Positions 35,041 to 47,110 of a DNA stretch of 64,000 bases are shown one piece after another. Every line of letters begins with the position of its first letter. The stretch's first letter is position 1. The notes beneath the pieces are model-generated. The model saw only the letters and a list, made by a program, of their open reading frames with translations, was not told the origin of the DNA and made no database searches. The translations under genes and the position numbers were made by a program. Source of the DNA: Hetaerina americana (taxonomy: Eukaryota > Arthropoda > Insecta > Odonata > Calopterygidae); NCBI GenBank assembly GCA_022747635.1, contig JAKTNV010000006.1, positions 68,038,590-68,102,589 of the forward strand. The letters are read 5' to 3'.

Positions 35041-35158
35041 TAAGATTTAAAGGGAATATCAACAACAGATGTACCAATTTAACAAAAAAACAGAACTCAA
35101 ATCGGAACGATGGGAGCGCCACACGGTGGTTATTCCGGGAACTTTTTGATCAAGGTAG
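35010..35158 (-). repeat. long-TIR mariner, right TIR (149 bp)
   Basis: Inverted partner of 33822-33971. It starts inside what should be transposase coding sequence and ends at the TA target duplication. Confidence 0.92.
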
Positions 35159-35269
35159 TAAGTGTACACTTCTACTTCATTCCTCTTCTCGGAGATTTTT
35201 GGTAGCCTGATAGATGGAAACTATGTGGAATACACCCCAAAATAACTGCTAGCTTATCCCTTCTATACG

Positions 35270-35640
35270 CCATTTTCTTTCCATATTCGGTTCCACTTTT
35301 CAGAACTGGCCGTCACGTTTACCGCTTCCTCTCCATTCACCCATTTCTTTTTCCCTCTTAGCTATGCAATCATTTTAGTCCGTTTGCTAGATTCTTTCTT
35401 CCCCCAATTCCGGATGCCGTCAATTATTCTGGGCGTTGCCGGGACGACTGCTTGAGAGCATAATTGTCACACGAAACGTTCTGAGCCTTCATATCTTATC
35501 CCGACTCCTTCCTTATCTGTCTCGTTCCATCCCCGATTTACCCTTCCACCTATCTTCCCGTTTTCCATACTCACTCCATCCCTTTTATTTTCAGGGGAAT
35601 CCTTGAAGGTAGATATAGGGCCCCTAGGGTACCATGGCAG
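35270..35640. other. GC-richer pyrimidine-rich island
   Basis: C/T-rich on the + strand, ending in CTTTTATTTTCAG at about 35594, which looks like a 3' splice acceptor followed by a purine-rich stretch with an ATG at about 35634. No continuing open frame or domain supports an exon. Confidence 0.3.
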
Positions 35641-36772
35641 TTTTTGGCGTCACGTGTTTGTATCCTGAAATTCCTCGCTCGGCTGCAGAATGTAATTTGA
35701 TACAAAGAATGCCCCCACTCCCGCGATGTATACACTCCCTCCCACCCTACAATTCATGTCTTGGGATAATTTTATATCGGGGAAGTTAGAAACTTCTGCT
35801 TACTTTCGTGGGAAAAGGGACAAAGTTGTGAAGACGTTTATTATTTTTACCACAAGATCATATTATTGTTTCAGAGAGGAGAAATGCGGATAGAATCTGA
35901 TCAAATTCTAAAGAAAGATGAGCCCGAACTCCGGCTATTTCCTGTATGAACTTCATATAGTTCTTCTCTTTGTTCTTAAACTGCGTCTCTTACGGCCATT
36001 TGTCGACCATATCAAGTCCATCCAGCAGCAATTAATTGGGTCATATCTCAAGTTTATTTTTTCTATTTCAATTTGCATGCGTTCTTTCACGTATTGACAA
36101 AGTATCCAATTGCCTAAAGGGCTGTTGCGTAGAGGAATATCAGGACATACCGCAACACGTTTTTCAAGTCAGTTCAAAAAATGAAATTATGCCTATTCTA
36201 TATCCTGCATTCAACAGTGTCTTATTTGGTAGTCAATTTTGATCACTCTTATTATCTTCTTAAGCCTCTCCTTATATTCGATCAAATAATCGAGAGACTT
36301 GTCATACTGATTAACGAAGAAATTTTCTATTTAATGATAATAATATTAGCCTGAGAATTTTCTTTGGATATAAATTCAATCAATAAACTAGTGTGCTAGG
36401 TTAATGTGGCTGAATTAAATTTTCGTCACAATATTTCGGACATTCATACTATTATTTAAAGTGATGAGGGCCCAAGATATCTAAGTAACCAGATTCAATT
36501 ATCAAGCTAAAGCGGTTTAACATATATTTAATTATAAATGCAAGGCTTATCTAAATTTTCAGTATTTTGGTGAATACAGACATATATTGAAGGCCATAAG
36601 AGGAATGTTGCATTGTAAAATGTAAAATTTGTAATTATAATAAAATTAAAGGTAAAATCTGGTAAAGGCTGAATCCATACTGTATGCAGGAAGATGAAAA
36701 AAATTGAAGTCGTGGTGGGAAAAGGCGTGGAAATTAGCCCGAAGAAAGATGAACGCAAATATAAATAAATAA

Positions 36773-36775
<3 letters not shown>
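35641..36775. other. No recognised feature
   Basis: No coding similarity, ordered repeat or RNA gene seen. Confidence 0.5.

Positions 36776-36848
<73 letters not shown>
36776..36848. repeat. (TA)n microsatellite
   Basis: About 70 bp of TA dinucleotides interrupted by AAATA units. The 155- and 100-codon minus frames that cross it are repeat-driven. Confidence 0.95.
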
Positions 36849-37677
36849 CCAATAAGTGATAGTTGTAATTGGAAAACAGTAAACGTTTATGAATGAAATT
36901 GGATGAATGTAGAAAATTTGGATGGAAAAGGCATTTGAAGGGTAGCAAGATATTGAGGACTCAGAGAGAGCTAAGAATATTATGAAGAGAATCATACATT
37001 CTCTGAAGAATTTCGCAACGACTAGAAAATAGACCTCGAAAAACTTCGAAGTGTTGTATGAAGATTCATTTAATCGATGAATCTGCTCAAAGTATAAAAT
37101 ATCAGCCTTAAAAGTATAACCTAGTTAATATATTGCTTGTCCTCAGAAGGCGGCAAATTTATAAGGGATTTTTAGGGCATAACCGGTCCACATCCATTAG
37201 TTATACATTTGCGCATTGAAGGACTGTTATTTTATGGTTAAAAGCAGAACGTAATCAAGAGAAGACAGGCCGAAGGGTGATTGTGACATGTGAGGGTTGA
37301 TCGCACTCCGATCACCCCGATCTAATTTTAGAGATATGCAAGAATTTTAGGATAGGTATTCCTGGTGATGGTCTTCAAAACTTGCCTAAAAAATAATTGT
37401 ACTAAAATTTTCTGAATTCTTAGAGAAGCAAAAACAGCAACGATTTTGATTATTTTGTCTCTCGAAAAAATGAAGTCCAGATACTTACAACAGCCGTTAA
37501 AATCAAGAAAATATATATACATGTGCTATTCTATGGCGAATTAGTGAAGTGAAGAATGAGTGTGGGTAGACGTTGGGATAACGTTATTTAAAGCTAATCA
37601 TGATTTTATTTTGTTTCTAATGAGGTACAGTGTACAGTTAATTGAAATACTCCTGTTGTTTTCGTATGCATACATAT

Positions 37678-38440
<763 letters not shown>

Positions 38441-38449
38441 TCTATTCAG

Positions 38450-41215
38450 TATTAACTTCCTTACCCTCTTTGAGCTTTTTTGTTTTGTGTTCTTCTTTTG
38501 TCCAACATACATATCTCTTGACCATTTTCGCGGGATATTTCCTTTAATCACCCCTTCTGTTGTGTTTATAACTAAACTATTGTGCCTCGAGGTGTGTCCA
38601 ATTCATCTATAGTTCTTCTTTGCAGGAGAGTTATCCATATGGTCCTTTACTCTTCTGCAATTCTATATACTTCCTCGTTCCTCATTTTGACTGTCCATTT
38701 AATCCTCAGCAGTCTCTTCCAGCACTGTTTCAAACGCTCCTATTTCTCACTGGTCCACTATTCCAATATTCCATGCCTCTGATCCGTGCTTCACTGCTAC
38801 ATACGAATTTTTTGAGGAACTGCTTCCTTGATTGCAATCTTAGGTACTTTGAGGATGGTAGTTGCCTCTTTTGATGAACGCCTTCATAGCTTGAGCTATT
38901 ATTCGCTTAATGTCGTTCAAACTTCATTTCTTGCCATGTTATACTGCCGCCCAGGTAGATGAAAGATGCCACTTGCTCTTGTCCCCCTCCTCAGATTGTG
39001 ATATCTGCCTTTAGCTTCCCTCTTTCACCAGCAAGGTTTTAAGTTTCCTTCTTTTTAATGCTCATACTTTATTCTCCTAAGCTTCGTCAATATAATGCAG
39101 AGTTACATACAAATCCTGTCAAGTTTCTGCAACAATTGCGATGTTATTTAAGAATCGGAGCATGTTAATATCTTCGTCATTCACCTTGACTCCTTTGAGG
39201 ACCAATTAATGTGGTTCCTTAATTGCTTCTTTTTGATGTACGTTGAATAGTTCTGGTGTAAGTTTGCATCGTTGTCTAACTCCTTTGTTTTTAATGGCTT
39301 CGTTTTTCTTCTCTATTTCATTTGCATGTTTGTTATCTGATTCTTTCAGAGGTAATGTATTTTATTCTATTGGCATTGTCGTTCATTCCAAAAGCTTCTG
39401 GCACCTTGGTTCCATTTGAAATAGTCTACGGTCTTCTCTCCGTCTACGACCACCACGTATAGCGAATGGCTTGTTTTCATGCTTTTTGCTTCCGATAATT
39501 ACCCTCATGATGACCTCTCTTGTTCCTCAGGTATTCCTGAATTAGAGTTGATTTTCCACGAGGCTCTATTTTACATATCCTTCTTTTCTTAGACCTTTTA
39601 TCAAATTATATATTTTTGACCAGAGAGATTAGACTAGAAGTTTACTTGGTCTTCGCTATCATCTGTTCTTGATTTCTTCGGAGTTGTAGTCATACACTCT
39701 TCTCTCTAAATCTTCTGGTAGTTTTTCGCTATCGTAGCTGTCTTTGTTTAATTTAAAGAGAAAAATCCTTTGCTTTGACTGTGACTGCCTTGATTATTTC
39801 TCCATTTTCTGTCAGCTCTTGATACCTTGTTTTTATTGAGGCTTTTTATGGCTAAGTCGAATTCACTTCTTAGTTTTTCTGAGTCTGTCCGTCATAGTCA
39901 TTTTCTATCAAAAATTTCTTTTTAATTTAAGCCATCATCGAGTGATAGAGTACTTTAATTTATTCCTTCAATCTCTTTAAGGTGCCTCCATCTTTTTTTA
40001 AGTTTTATTTTAATTAACATCTCGGGCGTTGCGAGACTATCTTTCTGTTTTTTTCTCCGAATCGTCTCTTCGCAATTTTATAAGCAGTTACACTGTTACT
40101 CTTTTTTATTCTGCCATTGTTTTTATCATTTCATTTGATTTTTCTCATTTCTTCTCTGCCCTTCTTTCTTGCCACTCTCGTAATACTTGGTTCCGCAAGT
40201 TTTTAGAAAGGGTTTCATTCCTTGTGTTTTAGTATTTTTCTTAGCCCTGGACGGAATTTACATATTTCAGATATTGATATTAACCTCTTAAAGTTCGTCA
40301 CCTTATTCATGAGTAATTCATCTGCTACTTCGGTTATGATATTCATTATTTCCTTCAATTATCCTTTCCTTCTGTGATTACCTCATCAATTCTTGTCTCA
40401 TTTATTCCTTCTACTTTGCTATGGTCACAATAACTTTCATCTGGTTATTTTTCATTAGTATGTCATTAATCAATTTGGTGTTACTTTCTATATCTTCTTC
40501 TTGTATGGCAGCCGGCTCTCCTTGGCCACCAGGTTGGTTTCGCTATTTTTATTTGCGCCGAACATTAAATTGCTTTACTTGGTTCTCGCCTCTCGTTTTT
40601 ACTATGGTATAGCCAATTTGAAATCTTCCCTGTCCCCCATCGTCTCACATAGTTATTCTTCTGTTCGATGTTACTAGAAGAGAGGTGTTTGTCACTGCCA
40701 TTACGAATTCCTGGCCAATCTGAACTGCCCCACGTCGCTTCCTGTCTGCTCAACCCTCTTTAACCATAGCGTCCTGGTCACCCATTACTATTAGGTTATC
40801 CTTTCTTTTTACTGCTTCTAGAAGCTTTTCTTGGTGTTTATACAACTTTTTTAGTTCCTCTTCTGAATGGTTGGATGCTGGCATAATCACCTGTATCATC
40901 ACTTTGCCCGTAAACTTTCCCTCTAACTTTAGCTTCAAAACACTCTCATTTAAATTCCAGCACGATTTGACCCTTCTTGTCTATTCTTTCTTGAGTATGG
41001 TATCCACTTAAACTTATTATAGCAAATTATACGAGCTCGTAAATCCGTCGCTTCTTAAGTCGTCGGCCCCGGGCCACTTCATTTGCTCACTCCCAGTTTG
41101 TCTATCCATCTCCAGCTTAGGATTTTTCAACTTTCCGTACCCTCCTAACGAATTAACGTTCCTTATTCCATTCTTGCATTTGCCTACCTTTCATGTGTTG
41201 GTACCTCCCAGTTAT
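38450..41215 (-). pseudogene. RTE-type LINE, copy H (endonuclease through C-terminus)
   Basis: The minus strand carries an almost complete element, decayed. From about 41130: MKWPGADDLRSDGF (endonuclease N-terminal part), then an open 62-codon frame (40938-40750) with VMIQVIMPASNHSEEELKKL and DNLIVMGDQDAMVKEG. The family catalytic GDWNA is GDQDA here, losing the Asn. The next frame (40753-40565) continues RQEATWGSSDWPGIRNG and IEQKNN. The RT region between 40500 and 39300 is heavily broken. Lower, KVNDEDINMLRFLNNIAIVA (FADD box lost) and WKRLLRIKWTVKMRNEEVY mark the RT and C-terminus. It is closest to copies G and N, not to B. Confidence 0.7.
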
Positions 41216-41518
41216 CCCCAGATCGGATTGAGAGACAAGTTTCTCCCAGAATACTTTACCGGGAGGAATATCATCACGTCACGCGTGACTTTTACTCTTG
41301 CCCTCAGCTGTCAAAGTACCGTTGCTGTAATACCGGATCCAACATTTTGATCTATGTATGCATACTCAGTATCTTGTGATGAAACTGCTACATTTATCTA
41401 TTGGTGCAGGTTAACTATTTGCATTTCACTATTTATTTTTTCCTTGTTCCGGGAAAATTAGAAATTTCTTTTTTCCAAATCTGAAAAATTATGGTACCTT
41501 TGAAAGTGGTTACTGATA
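41216..41518. other. No recognised feature
   Basis: About 300 bp between RTE copy H and the 753-bp mariner; nothing recognised. Confidence 0.5.
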
Positions 41519-41520
41519 TA

Positions 41521-41553
41521 CGAGGGTCATCCGGAAAGTAGTACCCGTTCGTG
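41521..41553 (+). repeat. 753-bp mariner left TIR
   Basis: Thirty-three bases ending GTACCCGTTCGTG, exactly complementary to 42241-42273. Confidence 0.93.
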
Positions 41554-41672
41554 CCGCATGAAGTGCTGACGACGCGAGTAGCCGCTGGACGAGGTCAGAT
41601 AGCTTCAGTGGCTTGTCTGCCTTCTCTGAGCCAAGTTGCGTGACGCTAGCATTGCCTGTGTTGTTTCTGTGA

Positions 41673-42080
41673 TTGTTTACAATGTTTAAAAAAATTGAGA
41701 ACGCCGCCAGTTGTGAAGTGAGGGCAGTGATTAAATTCCTCAATGCAAGAAACGTTCGCCCATGTGATATTCATCGCCAATTAAAGGAGGTGTATGGAGA
41801 CAATGTAATGGACGAGTCGTCTGTTCGGCGGTGGTGTCGCAACTTCAACATGGGGAGGGGGAACACACACGACGATGAGCGTTCGGAGAGACCGTCTGTC
41901 ATTACAGACCAACTGGTGAGCTCAGTTGACGAATTCGTGAGGAACGATCGGCGCGTCACCTTTGATGACATCTGTGAGCATTTTCCCAATGTTTCTCGAA
42001 CAATTGTTCATGAAATTGTTAAACACCATCTGCATTATGCAAAAATTTGTGCAAGATGGGTCCCTCGCGTATCTCAATGA
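41673..42080 (+). pseudogene. mariner transposase DNA-binding half, open (135 aa)
   Basis: The frame opens with MFTMFKKIENAASCEV and is uninterrupted for 135 codons. It covers the first helix-turn-helix (VRAVIKFLNARNVRPCDIH, YGDNVMDESSVRRWCRNF), the GRP linker (DDERSERPSV) and the second helix-turn-helix (VTFDDICEHFPNVSRTIVHE), ending with KICARWVPR, the linker motif before the catalytic domain. All three catalytic Asp are deleted. Beyond the junction (about 42060-42090) another frame supplies the family C-terminus KLVTRYDKCLNLLGDYVEK, stop at 42172-42174. It could make a DNA-binding-only product able to occupy TIRs (inference). Confidence 0.8.
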
Positions 42081-42240
42081 GCTGGCGGCGAAGGACTATG
42101 CAGCAGGAATACAGAAACTTGTCACACGTTATGACAAATGCCTTAATTTGCTTGGAGATTATGTTGAGAAGTAGTTTAAAGTATCCTCTTTCAAATAAAA
42201 TTTTTTATGTTTGTTAATATTTACTTTTGTGTCTTTATTT

Positions 42241-42273
42241 CACGAACGGGTACTACTTTCCGGATGACCCTCG
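42241..42273 (-). repeat. 753-bp mariner right TIR
   Basis: Exact inverted partner of 41521-41553, followed by the TA target duplication. Confidence 0.93.
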
Positions 42274-42279
42274 TACATA

Positions 42280-44090
42280 GACGTAAATCATAGTAAATCA
42301 TATTATATCTTCATTAATCTCGCATAATTTTCTTTTCGTTTTGTTCATTTCCTTGTTTTTTCCCCATCACTTTAGAATTGTCTTCTGATTTCCCTACATC
42401 CTAAATGATATCTCTAGCGTTGTTATACTTTAATAGGTACTAAGATCTTATTATCCTATTCTATCAAGCGTTCTCTATATATTCTTTGGTTTACCAATTT
42501 CTCTTTTTAGTCAGTTTTGCTTTAGAATGATTTATTTGATTATTCTGTAGTCCATTCTCCCTTTTTCAATTTTTATGCACTTGCATCATACTATATGTAA
42601 AATATTTTGAAATATCTAAGCACTTATTGCTCTCTTTCCGTTAATTTTAGCGAATACGTTTTAACAAGTGAGTTCTAATATTTATTTATAATGTCCTCGT
42701 TGGCGTCATTCATTTTTGCTTTTGATGATTTGTAAGTTTATTTTTTTCTAAATATTGTTCATCTGTATTGTTTATTTACTATATTTACGCCAGGCTGAGT
42801 TTCTTTGTGAGTCTGATTAACTACCCAAGTGGCATAAATTTACGCCTTAAGGGGTAGTCGATCTAATTTGGAATTCAACTGCAGCAACAATAACAAAACA
42901 GCATTCCCAAATTTTTTTAATTTTTAATTATTATGCTATCAGCTTTTTCAATGAAAGTTGAAATCAATCGAAAAAAATCGATCATCCACCGCAAAATGTG
43001 TCAATCGAAACTTGGACACAATCAATATTTTAATCATATGAAATCCTGGATCCTCAGCAAGAAGGTCGGCACAGATATTTTCTCATTTCTCTCCTAATGT
43101 ATTTCGTGCTACCATTCACTTATTTGTGGCGTTAGTAGTCTTGTTCCATAGATTAAACACACAAATTTCCTCTACAAATCTACCCAATTTCAGGATTTAT
43201 GTTTGTTCCAAAAAACACTGATAACGTCATCTCACTTCTGCTGTTCATATTATTTATCTCCTACTTCTTGTCGAGTACCTTCATTAGTTATGCTATCAGC
43301 CCTTTGGGTGCTTATCATTCTCCTGCATCACCACTGCCTTTCCATGCGAAACATTTTTTCTCTCCTTTTGTGATTGCTCGCACCTTTGGATGGAGTAGTA
43401 GGAGCTAGATAGACTTAAGAAAAACGAACTTTTTGGAAAGAAATCATTCTATTTCCAAGGTTTAATTTGTTAGTTCAGAGTTGTTCACAATGTCAACCTG
43501 TCTTTTCGGTATAACTCTCTCCCTGTTGGAGAAAAAAGAGAAAGGTGTAGCAAACCCCGCTCCGGAAAATGACTGAAATGTGAAAGTAAACAGAGGTGAG
43601 ACTGGAGACGTAGGTGACAGCAAAGGACTCACATAAGTACTTACGAAATTCAGGTGCGATGGAAAGAGTTGGGGAAAAGAATAAAACGGCTGAACAAAAG
43701 TAACAATGATTTTTCTCTCAAAGACTTCCGCTACAACGCGAGATAAAGTTTGAGACATACGTTAGTCGGACACAAAATAGCCACCTCAGGATTAGCAAAC
43801 CACTGATGAATTCAAAGGTAAACGTTGAAAATACCTTTTGGTCCGGACTCCGTCTATTTCCTACGACAGTGAGAATTTCAATTAGACACTGTACTTTCGT
43901 AACATTTTAAAAATCTATTCTATGTTGACCCAAAAAATAGGTGCCTTATTAAGTTTTACCTTTTCACGATTTCTTTTAGTTGTTAATATTTCTTGAGTAG
44001 TCTTTTATCTGCGACGTTGACCCGTTTTTTTCATTCCTAAGATTGAAGCGATCTGCATCTGAGAAACCGTACATGCATGTGCAATGAACT
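42280..44090. other. No recognised feature
   Basis: AT-rich. A 98-codon minus frame (43462-43758) and a 69-codon plus frame (43199-43408) show no known domain; the first is Ser/Phe/Pro-rich and not supported as coding. Confidence 0.45.
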
Positions 44091-44093
44091 GGA

Positions 44094-44099
44094 TTTATT
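44094..44099 (-). promoter_or_regulatory. Candidate polyadenylation signal
   Basis: AATAAA on the minus strand, about 120 nt past the stop of the candidate exon. The hexamer is common by chance in AT-rich DNA. Confidence 0.3.
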
Positions 44100-44216
44100 T
44101 GTGATGCGTGATAGGTGAGATGATAGTATATTTGAAATTTTAAATCGCATTCGTTCTGTGTCAACAAGGTATACTCTGGGTTTCAAATGCCATAAGCTTT
44201 AAGGCTAAGTTGTACA

Positions 44217-44431
44217 TCAAGTGATGTTATCCATTAGCATTTTCCTTTCGAACTCTTGGATAAGCATGATATCACGATATTGCTGTTGCATGTGCAGAGA
44301 AATATTCGCGTGCTTTTCTTTCACATGACGGAAAGGTGACGTATTCATGTCTAATTCAACGCTTGAGCTTCTTTCGGTAGCTCTGCGCATCCTACGCATC
44401 TCCTCGGATTCCTTTGAGGAAATATGTGTCA
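44217..44431 (-). CDS. Candidate terminal exon of an unidentified host gene
   Basis: Minus-strand intron-like sequence ends CTATTTTTCTTGTAG, a strong 3' splice site, at 44432. The following frame is open for 71 codons to a TGA at 44217-44219; the exon starts with the last two bases of a codon. The peptide is charged and helix-prone: SSKESEEMRRMRRATERSSS, VELDMNTSPFRHVKEKHANI, LHMQQQYRDIMLIQEFERKM. It does not match any transposable element here, and it is balanced in composition, unlike the repeat-driven frames. An AATAAA lies at 44099-44094, about 120 nt after the stop. I do not recognise the protein. Upstream exons would lie at higher coordinates and none was found, so a chance frame is still possible. 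Confidence 0.4.
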
Positions 44432-44439
44432 CTACAAGA

Positions 44440-45135
44440 AAAATAGTTCAACTCATCAATTCTGCAGTCAGTTTGAAGAACTTTTCTCATTCCAGATTAA
44501 ATCTGAGTTTCTTGGTTAATTGTTAATAATTATTCAGGAAAACCTTTGCTAAAACTGACAACATTACTCCTTTTATTTTATGGATGAAACGGCCAAGATA
44601 TCAGAATTAAGTTTATTTAGGCACATATTTTGTTGGATAAATCTGCCGGTAGGTCTTTGAATAAGAGTGGATGTGAATAAGATCTTTGCCTAGCAGAGGA
44701 AACAATACTCGTTACCTTGGATGAGTACTTTCTCCACCGGATAAGATTAATATTGCTGTATTCCGAAGCCAATGCAGTTGATTTACGAGTAGCTATACAC
44801 TTTCAGACAGGACTTCAGACAGTTTTACAGTCAAATATTAGAATGTCTTAGTAATACTCATTAGCCTGTACCAAGTTTCATTGCGTCAAATAAGGTAATC
44901 CTCTCAGAAAGGAATTCCACTAAGTTAAGCCTGAAACTGTTATGTTTATCAAGGTAATCCTCAATTCAATATGCGGTATGAGTAACCATAATACCCTCAA
45001 TTAAGAACGGTCATGTTTTGACCGCTCTTTTTTTAGTCATTGCGATTAATTTTCTATCACTTTGTTTTGTTCACGCTTTATCTCTCTTCCTGTTGGCCAT
45101 CATTTAAAATCCAGGAGGAAAAGTTAAATAAATAC
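44440..45135. other. No recognised feature
   Basis: AT-rich; would be intron if the exon at 44217-44431 is real. Confidence 0.45.
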
Positions 45136-45139
45136 TAAG

Positions 45140-45900
45140 CGTCCACTTTTTCCCACGTCTTTCTCATGCTCTTCTTTTTTGTAGAAATGCCTAACATCCT
45201 CCAAACCTCCATTCGTCTGGTGCCGTCATTTTTTCTTTGATCCTACGAGATAACTTTCTGATACCTACCTTCCTACTCAGTCTCTCTGTGCTTCTTCGCC
45301 TTTGCTGGCTTCATACTCCAACCAATTCTCGTCGATTTTTCTCCCTTTTCGCCTCCGACGCTTCCTTGCCAGTACCCTCGCATGCGAGAGTTGAAGGCGC
45401 CGCCGCTATCTTAAGGCCCCGGGTGTCATCAGCGGAAGGATTTGCGATTTCATAAAGAATCCGGAGTGGGGGCATGAAACATCACTGGCCCCTGCTCCGT
45501 GGATTTATGTCCCTTAAAGGTTGCCGGGGATTTTTTTTTACGCGCGGGATGAAGTCGTTTTCGGGCACGCCCCTTTTACTTCCTCCCATTGCACCACCTC
45601 CAAGCCTCCTTTCAAAATCCCTTTTCCCTCCCTCTCCTTCCCCCTCCTCTCCTTCCACACTTCCTTTTTTTCTCCGACGCAACTTTATATTGCCGTCTTA
45701 AAGAGCTTTCATCTTCCGAAGGGTTGAAAACTCCTGCAGCGTTTTTTTCTCTCCTACACGCGCACTGGTGTGCATTTTTTCAGCGAGTTTTAAGCCCAGG
45801 CTTATTTGACCGACGCTGTCGAGCGCCTTGTACCTGCTTTTATTGCGGAAGGAGGTCGTCCGGCGTCTGACCCTCCGTTCGCCCATATCGCCTGCGTGGA
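45140..45900. other. GC-richer island with CpG-rich core
   Basis: C/T-rich on the + strand with a CpG-containing core at about 45350-45560 (GGCGCCGCCGC, GGCCCCGGG, ACGCGCGGG). Overlapping frames of 62-93 codons are open in several phases on both strands and none shows a domain. A promoter or 5' UTR is possible; a polypyrimidine repeat is an alternative. Confidence 0.35.
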
Positions 45901-46655
45901 GGATTGTGGTGAGGTGTACGTGGGAATGGGTTCAAAATTATGCCGGTATTAATTGCTTAAATAAATCTTTGGTGGAAATCCGAAAACGTGCTTGTGCGTT
46001 TGTCGCATTACGAAAGTAATATTTGATTTTTTTGCATTATGAGCTTAATTGGAGATAATGAATTTACATTTAAAGCTGCATTTAAATGTATCTCTCCTCG
46101 TTAATATTGGTTCATCTGTTCAATCAGCCATTGTGTGTGTTAACCGCAACTGTGCCAGTTTTATGAGCTATTTTATTCCTTTGGCCTTTCGTGATCTCAT
46201 CCAAATCCAATTTTGCACCTTTTATTTTAGCTTTGCTTTCAGTTATTTTAGATGAAGCGGCGCTGTATTGGTTGTATTATAGCATTAGATAATCATTATA
46301 GGAGCTATTGGATTTCACAAACGTTCAATTAAAATTTTTTTTACACTTAAACTAATTCTCTCACAATTTGTGTATGCACATGCTCTGAAGTCATTAAATG
46401 TGAGTTACCGCAACATTATGAAAAGAAAATTGTAAAGAACGATTACACAAAATATTATGGTGGGCACTTATGTCCCACTAACTTACTGTTATAAGGAAAC
46501 CATGATATCTTTATAACAGTTCAAATTGAAAATTAATTTTGATTATTTTGCACTGCAAGCATTTAAATTAAAGCTGACGTAATATAACTAAGGAAATAAA
46601 TTGGGGGAGTATACGATTTTAATACTGTTTAAATGGATATGCTGAACTCCAGCCG
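45901..46655. other. No recognised feature
   Basis: Becomes AT-rich; no coding similarity seen. Confidence 0.5.
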
Positions 46656-46659
46656 TTAT

Positions 46660-46660
46660 A

Positions 46661-46691
<31 letters not shown>

Positions 46692-46711
46692 TATTATTAT
46701 TATTATTATTA
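46660..46711. repeat. (AT)n then (TTA)n, tail of RTE copy I
   Basis: About 32 bp of AT repeat is followed by about 20 bp of TTA repeat that directly abuts the 3' terminus of RTE copy I (inverted). Short tandem repeats at the 3' end are typical of RTE elements. Confidence 0.85.
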
Positions 46712-46912
46712 GGTAATCTACCGGTTAAGGTAGGTTTTTGGATGGACACAGCTCCTAAATAAATATTTTGTGACTCCTAGCAAAACACAACATCCTACTA
46801 CATCCAGTCCCTCTTCATCTCTGAGTACCTTCTTCCTCCCTTCATCCCGTCCAACATCCCTATCCTGTTTCTTCCCTTTCCTCGTTTTCCCAACATTCTC
46901 CCCTATATGTAT
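46712..46912 (-). pseudogene. RTE-type LINE, copy I (3' UTR end only)
   Basis: From GGTAATCTACCGG at 46712 through CATCCCTATCCTG to CCTCGTTTTCCCAACATTCTC, the sequence parallels the inverted last 200 bp of copy B (54895-55105). Severely 5' truncated, with the 3' terminus and tandem tail preserved. Confidence 0.75.
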
Positions 46913-46984
46913 ATCATATGTATGTAAAAATGTTTATATATATTTTATATATTTATTTATTTTTTAATTTATATTACTTTATTA

Positions 46985-47110
46985 AGTAATGTAACGGTTA
47001 GTGTAGGTTTAGGGTGGACGCAACTACCAAATAAATATTTTGTTTCTCCTAACAAAACACAATCCATCAATCTACTCTGAATCAAGTCCTTCTTCATCTC
47101 TGTGCATAAT
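46985..47110 (-). pseudogene. RTE-type LINE, copy J (3' terminus only)
   Basis: GTAATGTAACGGTTAGTGTAG and, further on, CAACTACCAAATAAATATTTTG and CCTTCTTCATCTCTG match the first part of copy I in the same order. It lies about 70 bp beyond copy I in the same orientation, so two truncated insertions, or a duplicated 3' end, lie in tandem. Confidence 0.7.

Larger units (their letters stand above)
33822..35158 (+). mobile_element. mariner with ~150-bp near-identical TIRs (1337 bp)
   Basis: The element begins CTACCTTGATCAAAAAG at 33822 and ends with the inverted copy at 35158. TA flanks both sides (33820-33821 and 35159-35160), the expected target duplication. The inverted repeats are about 150 bp and, read base by base, differ only in the length of one T run (8 against 7). 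Typical mariner TIRs are around 30 bp. The interior is a + strand transposase with two frameshifts and one stop. The transposase C-terminus runs into the right repeat, as if the left end had been copied over the right. Confidence 0.92.
41521..42273 (+). mobile_element. Internally deleted mariner with perfect TIRs (753 bp)
   Basis: The left end CGAGGGTCATCCGGAAAG (41521) and the inverted right end (42273) agree perfectly over 33 bp. TA flanks both ends (41519-41520 and 42274-42275). The body carries a + strand frame for the N-terminal part of a mariner transposase joined to the extreme C-terminal part. Intact TIRs and an intact target duplication suggest fairly recent insertion. Its sequence and TIRs differ from the mariners at 26602 and 33822, so three mariner families are present. 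Confidence 0.93.

Noticed and set aside
36528..36995. 155-codon minus frame
   Set aside because: Its centre is the (TA)n tract at 36776-36848 and the flanks show no recognisable protein.
45003..45031. Hairpin AAGAACGGTCA / TGACCGCTCTT followed by a T run
   Set aside because: It looks like a bacterial intrinsic terminator, but everything else in the window is eukaryotic and no bacterial gene precedes it; chance is the simplest explanation.
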